DNA from: Chloracidobacterium sp. UBA3360 | GTDB taxonomy: Bacteria > Acidobacteriota > Blastocatellia > Pyrinomonadales > Pyrinomonadaceae | DNA: 9,644 bases | Reading direction: 5' to 3' | NCBI GenBank assembly: GCA_002360555.1 | Contig: DEQS01000055.1 | Location: forward strand, 1 to 9,644 | In this document: positions 6,751-9,644 of the stretch, piece by piece | Layout of the letters: the number at the start of each line of letters is the position of its first letter | Numbering within the stretch: the first letter of the stretch is position 1 | Program-made: the position numbers and the translations under genes | Notes under the pieces: model-generated | The model's input: the letters and a program-made list of their open reading frames with translations, nothing else | The model's database searches: none | What the model was told of the DNA's origin: nothing

Positions 6751-6824
6751 TGCCCACGAAACACACGAAAGACACTAAAAAAAGAGTTCTTTTACTTTCG
6801 TGTTTTTCGTGTATTTCGTGGGCA
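6751..6824. repeat. Inverted pair of 9-bp tandem arrays
   Basis: The left arm holds three 9-mers, CACGAAACA (6755-6763), CACGAAAGA (6764-6772) and CACTAAAAA (6773-6781). The right arm holds three in opposite orientation; read on the minus strand they are CACGAAATA (6820-6812), CACGAAAAA (6811-6803) and CACGAAAGT (6802-6794). 6751-6775 pairs with 6800-6824 over 25 positions with one mismatch (C6762/A6813) and one G-U, giving a very strong hairpin. It begins 5 bp after the moxR stop and ends 11 bp before the start codon of the DUF58 gene, so it fills the whole gap. A T-run directly after the stem is lacking on either strand, so it is a poor fit to an intrinsic terminator. Confidence 0.9.
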
Positions 6825-6835
6825 GACCTTCTTAA

Positions 6836-8260
6836 ATGAATCTTCGACTAGCCAGCCAGCTTTTTAGCTTTCGCGATCTGCGAAATGCCGCTCTTGGCGG
6901 CGCGGTCGTGCTTGGCGGGCTCGCTCTCGCCGGAGTGACTCTTTACGCTCATCAGACCGGCAACATCCGTCTCGCCGGGATAGCCGCCGGGGCTTCGCTT
7001 GTTTTTGTCCTAATAATTTTGGTGTTCGTCGTGCCGCCGCTTGTCAGAAATGCGGGCCGCGAAGCGTCGCAGATGAATCTGCCGTTCGAATTTACGACCG
7101 GCGGCGCGATCATGCTGGTGCTGATATTGATCGTCGGTTTTTCGGCGTGGAACACGGGCAATAATCTGCTGTTTATCGTGCTGTCGTTCCTCATCGCGAC
7201 GATGATCGTCGGTTTTTTTGCGGGCAGTATTTGCCTGAAAAAACTCGATATCAAGATGCGGTTTCCCGATACGATCTTTGCGGGAGAGCCGACGCAGATA
7301 CTCGTCAGCATCACGAATCGCAAGCGGCTGTTCCCCGCGTTTTCGGTCGTTGCAGAGGTTCGCGGCAAGGAACGCGAACGTTCGATCGCTGCGGATGATC
7401 TCGATGCTATCCTGCCCGCATGGGTTGCGAAGCGACTTGGGCAAGCTCCGGTCATCAGGCGGACGCTCAGCCATTTTGTCTACATCGGCCGCAAAGAGAC
7501 CGTCGAGGTCAAGACCGCCCATATTTTCCCGCATCGGGGAAAACTCACGATCAGGGATTTTGAGCTTTCGACCAAGTTCCCTTTTGGCTTTTTTCGCCAC
7601 CGGCGGCGGCTGCCGGCAAAGGCTGCGGAGCTGATAGTTTTTCCAAAGATCGAGATATTCGCTCCCGATCTGGACCAAACGCCGATGAACGCAGGTGAGC
7701 ATTCCGTCGGTCGCCGCGGCGTTGGGCAAGATCTGCTAGCGCTCAGAAATTACCAACCGCAAGACGACCTGCGCCGCATCGACTGGAAAGCTACCGCCCG
7801 CGCGATGCAACTCACGGTACGCGAATACGCCGACGAGGACGAAAAACGCGTCACCGTCATCTTTGACACGCGAATCACAAAAGATACAGCAAAGGAGCTG
7901 CCGGTGCGTGAAAAGATCGCCGCTGAGCAAGGCGGCAAAACCGTCGTTAGCTCCGAGCAATTTGAGGCCGGAGCAAGCGTTGCGGCGTCGATCATTGCAC
8001 ATTTTGCGGCTGAAAATGCTGCATTTCAGCTTGTTATTGACAATGACGCCGGTGAAATGGAAACCGGCCGCTCGCACCTTTACGAATCGCTCAAACGGCT
8101 CGCTCTCGCCGAGCCAAAATTTACTTCCACAGAACCTCACGCCGATCTTGAGCGTATCCTAACTGAAACGGATGACTGCTATTACTTTTTGGTCACAACC
8201 GGCGGACCAATTGGTGTGTCATCCGGCATCATGCAGCAATTGAAAAAACTAACTTTTTAA
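6836..8260 (+). CDS. DUF58 domain membrane protein
   Basis: A 474-residue protein of the DUF58 family, the usual genetic partner of MoxR ATPases. The exact biochemical role is unknown; links to cell-envelope function and enzyme activation are reported for the family. Four likely membrane helices lie at about residues 17-38, 46-68, 88-105 and 109-133, with the family-like NTGNNLLF at 107-114. Then come a beta-rich segment (140-275) and the DUF58 signature RNYQPQDDLRRIDWKATAR (304-322), followed by QLTVREYADEDEKRVTVIFD, a von Willebrand-A-like core. Between the VIFD strand and FEAGASVAASI is a polar insert of about 30 residues (345-375). Only two membrane helices are common in this family, so the first pair is an N-terminal extension. 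The ATG at 6836 has no Shine-Dalgarno sequence. The transglutaminase-like gene that often follows is absent; a sigma factor gene comes next. Confidence 0.9.
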   Translation: MNLRLASQLFSFRDLRNAALGGAVVLGGLALAGVTLYAHQTGNIRLAGIAAGASLVFVLIILVFVVPPLVRNAGREASQMNLPFEFTTGGAIMLVLILIVGFSAWNTGNNLLFIVLSFLIATMIVGFFAGSICLKKLDIKMRFPDTIFAGEPTQILVSITNRKRLFPAFSVVAEVRGKERERSIAADDLDAILPAWVAKRLGQAPVIRRTLSHFVYIGRKETVEVKTAHIFPHRGKLTIRDFELSTKFPFGFFRHRRRLPAKAAELIVFPKIEIFAPDLDQTPMNAGEHSVGRRGVGQDLLALRNYQPQDDLRRIDWKATARAMQLTVREYADEDEKRVTVIFDTRITKDTAKELPVREKIAAEQGGKTVVSSEQFEAGASVAASIIAHFAAENAAFQLVIDNDAGEMETGRSHLYESLKRLALAEPKFTSTEPHADLERILTETDDCYYFLVTTGGPIGVSSGIMQQLKKLTF

Positions 8261-8317
8261 GGTTATTCTTGTCATATTTCCCGGCTTTGCGGTGTATCTA
8301 CTGTGAAGAGCATTTTG

Positions 8318-8902
8318 ATGCTGATAATGAACGAGAGTACTGACATATTTGTGGACATAATGTCCGAGCAAACAGCGGCGACGGCAGCGACAGGTAAGAT
8401 CGAGTTTGAAGAGGCGTTCGCGCTTCATCACCGAACCGTCTTTCGCGCCGCCCGTTCGGTCGTTCAGGACGCCGCCGTTGCCGAAGATGTCGTGCAGGAA
8501 ACCTATCTCAGGCTCTACAAAAATCTCGATTCCATCACCACCGAAGAAATGCTCCGCCCCTGGCTCATCAGGGTGGCGATAAATGTTGCAAAGAATACTG
8601 TTCGCGGGAATATTAGGGCGAACACGAGAGACGATAATTACGTCAAAGAATCAGGCACAACGCACGCCCCGTCGGTCGAGACCGAGTATGAAGAATCGGC
8701 AGGCGTTAGTGAGATACACAGAGCGTTAAACCGGGTAAAAGAGCCGCTCAGGAGCTGCTTGATATTGAAACAACAGGGGCTTTCTTACAAAGAGATCGCC
8801 ACCAGCCTCGACCTTAACGAGTCGAGCATAGGCACATTTGTAGCACGTGCCAGACAAGAATTTGCCCGTTTTTACGGCAAACCGGGCAAGGAAACGATAT
8901 GA
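8318..8902 (+). CDS. ECF-type RNA polymerase sigma factor
   Basis: A sigma-70 family extracytoplasmic-function factor, which directs RNA polymerase to a small regulon when released by its anti-sigma partner. With the ATG at 8318 it has 194 residues. Region 2 (about 30-101) contains FEEAFALHHRTVFRAARSVV and AEDVVQETYLRLYKNLD, the core-binding and -10 recognition helices. Region 4 (about 133-186) contains a helix-turn-helix, GLSYKEIATSLDLNESSIG, that should read the -35 element. A charged linker joins them and there is no extra C-terminal domain. The start is uncertain: GTG 8303, ATG 8318, ATG 8327 and ATG 8360 are all in frame. I chose 8318 because GAAGAG (8305-8310) lies 7 nt before it. The stop overlaps the next gene by ATGA, implying translational coupling to the anti-sigma factor. 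Confidence 0.93.
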   Translation: MLIMNESTDIFVDIMSEQTAATAATGKIEFEEAFALHHRTVFRAARSVVQDAAVAEDVVQETYLRLYKNLDSITTEEMLRPWLIRVAINVAKNTVRGNIRANTRDDNYVKESGTTHAPSVETEYEESAGVSEIHRALNRVKEPLRSCLILKQQGLSYKEIATSLDLNESSIGTFVARARQEFARFYGKPGKETI

Positions 8903-9644
8903 ACGCAAACTGTTTTGACATAGGGATGATCCAGGCCTTTTTGGATGGCGAGCTTACCCACGACGAATCGACGCGGGTCTCAAGCCACGTCGCGATATGC
9001 GATACGTGTGCTGTGATGCTCGCCGAGGCTGAGGAAGAATCGGCACTCGTATTCCCGGCGCTCGAACGCGAATTTAACACGCTCGTCCCGACGCAGCGTC
9101 TGTGGAACAAGATCAACGATTCGATCGAGACCGAGCGCGGAAATCAGTCGATCTGGCACAAAGCGTGGGCATTTTTAGCCGTAGCCCTCGCAAACCCGAC
9201 ATTCGCCGCCGCCGCAAGCATTTTGATCGTGATCGGCATATCGGCCGCAGTTTTGCTTAATCGCACCACGGAACAGCAGTCAGTTGCCGAGGTTGTGACA
9301 CCGAAGATCGCCGTTTCAACCTCCGCTCCGATTGCACCAACCGGCGACGTTGTTGTTGAACCTAAATCGACCGCTCCATTTACTGTCGAGCGTGCCTCGA
9401 CCCGTTATGATGACCGCCGGGTAACGGCCTCGCCCGCAGTTGATAGATTTTCGGCAAGCACAAACAACGCTAGCTATATGCCCGGCGAAGAGAGTTATGT
9501 AAAGACGATATCAAGCCTGTCAAAGACGGTCGAGACACAGAAAGCCGACACGCTCCGTCCGTCCGAACGAATCGCTTACGAACGCGATATGGCGGTCGTA
9601 GATGACGCCATCGCCAAAATGCGTCGCGAGGTCAAGAAAAATCC
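8899..9644 (+). CDS. Zinc-finger (zf-HC2) membrane anti-sigma factor, 3'-partial
   Basis: The frame is open from the ATG at 8899 to the window end; 248 residues are visible and the stop lies beyond. The N-terminus has the zf-HC2 anti-sigma pattern: Cys5, then MIQAFLDGEL, then His30-x3-Cys34-x2-Cys37 (HVAICDTC), which would bind zinc and hold the sigma factor in the cytoplasm. One membrane helix follows at about 102-120 (FAAAASILIVIGISAAVLL). The remainder (121 onward) is Ser/Thr/Pro/Ala-rich and then more charged, and should face the periplasm. The start codon overlaps the stop of the sigma gene (ATGA), the normal arrangement for co-produced sigma/anti-sigma pairs. The signal that breaks the complex is not visible. 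No second domain can be assigned to the tail in the part seen. Confidence 0.88.
   Translation, partial: MNANCFDIGMIQAFLDGELTHDESTRVSSHVAICDTCAVMLAEAEEESALVFPALEREFNTLVPTQRLWNKINDSIETERGNQSIWHKAWAFLAVALANPTFAAAASILIVIGISAAVLLNRTTEQQSVAEVVTPKIAVSTSAPIAPTGDVVVEPKSTAPFTVERASTRYDDRRVTASPAVDRFSASTNNASYMPGEESYVKTISSLSKTVETQKADTLRPSERIAYERDMAVVDDAIAKMRREVKKN

Noticed and set aside
7010..7729. Minus-strand open frame of 239 codons inside the DUF58 gene
   Set aside because: It is long, but antisense to a protein with a strong family signature; its translation is rich in Arg, Asp and His with no domain, as expected for a frame shadow.

Overview
The window reads as an ordinary chromosomal stretch of a free-living, moderately GC-rich Gram-negative bacterium. 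The mix fits Acidobacteriota, perhaps a Blastocatellia/Pyrinomonadaceae-like lineage: a large Asp-box (BNR/VPS10-like) secreted protein, a lone type IV pilin-like protein, a MoxR-DUF58 pair, and an ECF sigma factor overlapping a zinc-finger anti-sigma gene. That placement is an inference from gene content and style. There is no rRNA or other marker gene here to prove it.

Layout. (1) 1-2130 (+): the C-terminal two thirds of an Asp-box beta-propeller protein that starts upstream of the window. (2) 2187-3554 (-): a PLP-dependent group II amino-acid decarboxylase, convergent with gene 1. (3) 3637-4017 (-): a 126-residue protein resembling the DUF7009 family. It is divergent from (4) 4153-4794 (+), a MobA-type molybdenum cofactor guanylyltransferase. 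(5) 4832-4950 (-): a tRNA-Val(CAC) gene with its terminator. (6) 5030-5509 (-): a type IV pilin-like protein. (7) 5747-6745 and 6836-8260 (+): a MoxR AAA+ ATPase and a membrane DUF58 protein. (8) 8318-8902 and 8899-9644+ (+): an ECF sigma factor and its presumed membrane anti-sigma factor, overlapping by ATGA. The last gene runs off the window.

How the genes work together. MoxR and DUF58 are a classic pair, thought to act in chaperone-like assembly or cell-envelope functions. The sigma/anti-sigma pair is a second unit that probably senses an envelope signal. The mobA/DUF7009 neighbourhood may be linked through molybdenum cofactor metabolism. The other genes look like independent units.

The most unusual content is between the genes. 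Three unrelated intergenic inverted repeats lie within 1.9 kb: inverted 7-bp arrays between the pilin and tRNA genes (4956-5031), a GC-rich REP-like palindrome between the pilin and moxR genes (5606-5663), and inverted 9-bp arrays between moxR and the DUF58 gene (6751-6824). No CRISPR array, transposase, phage gene or recognisable defence system is visible, and no gap without a gene exceeds 300 bases (the longest is 5510-5746). I do not see an obviously new multi-gene system.
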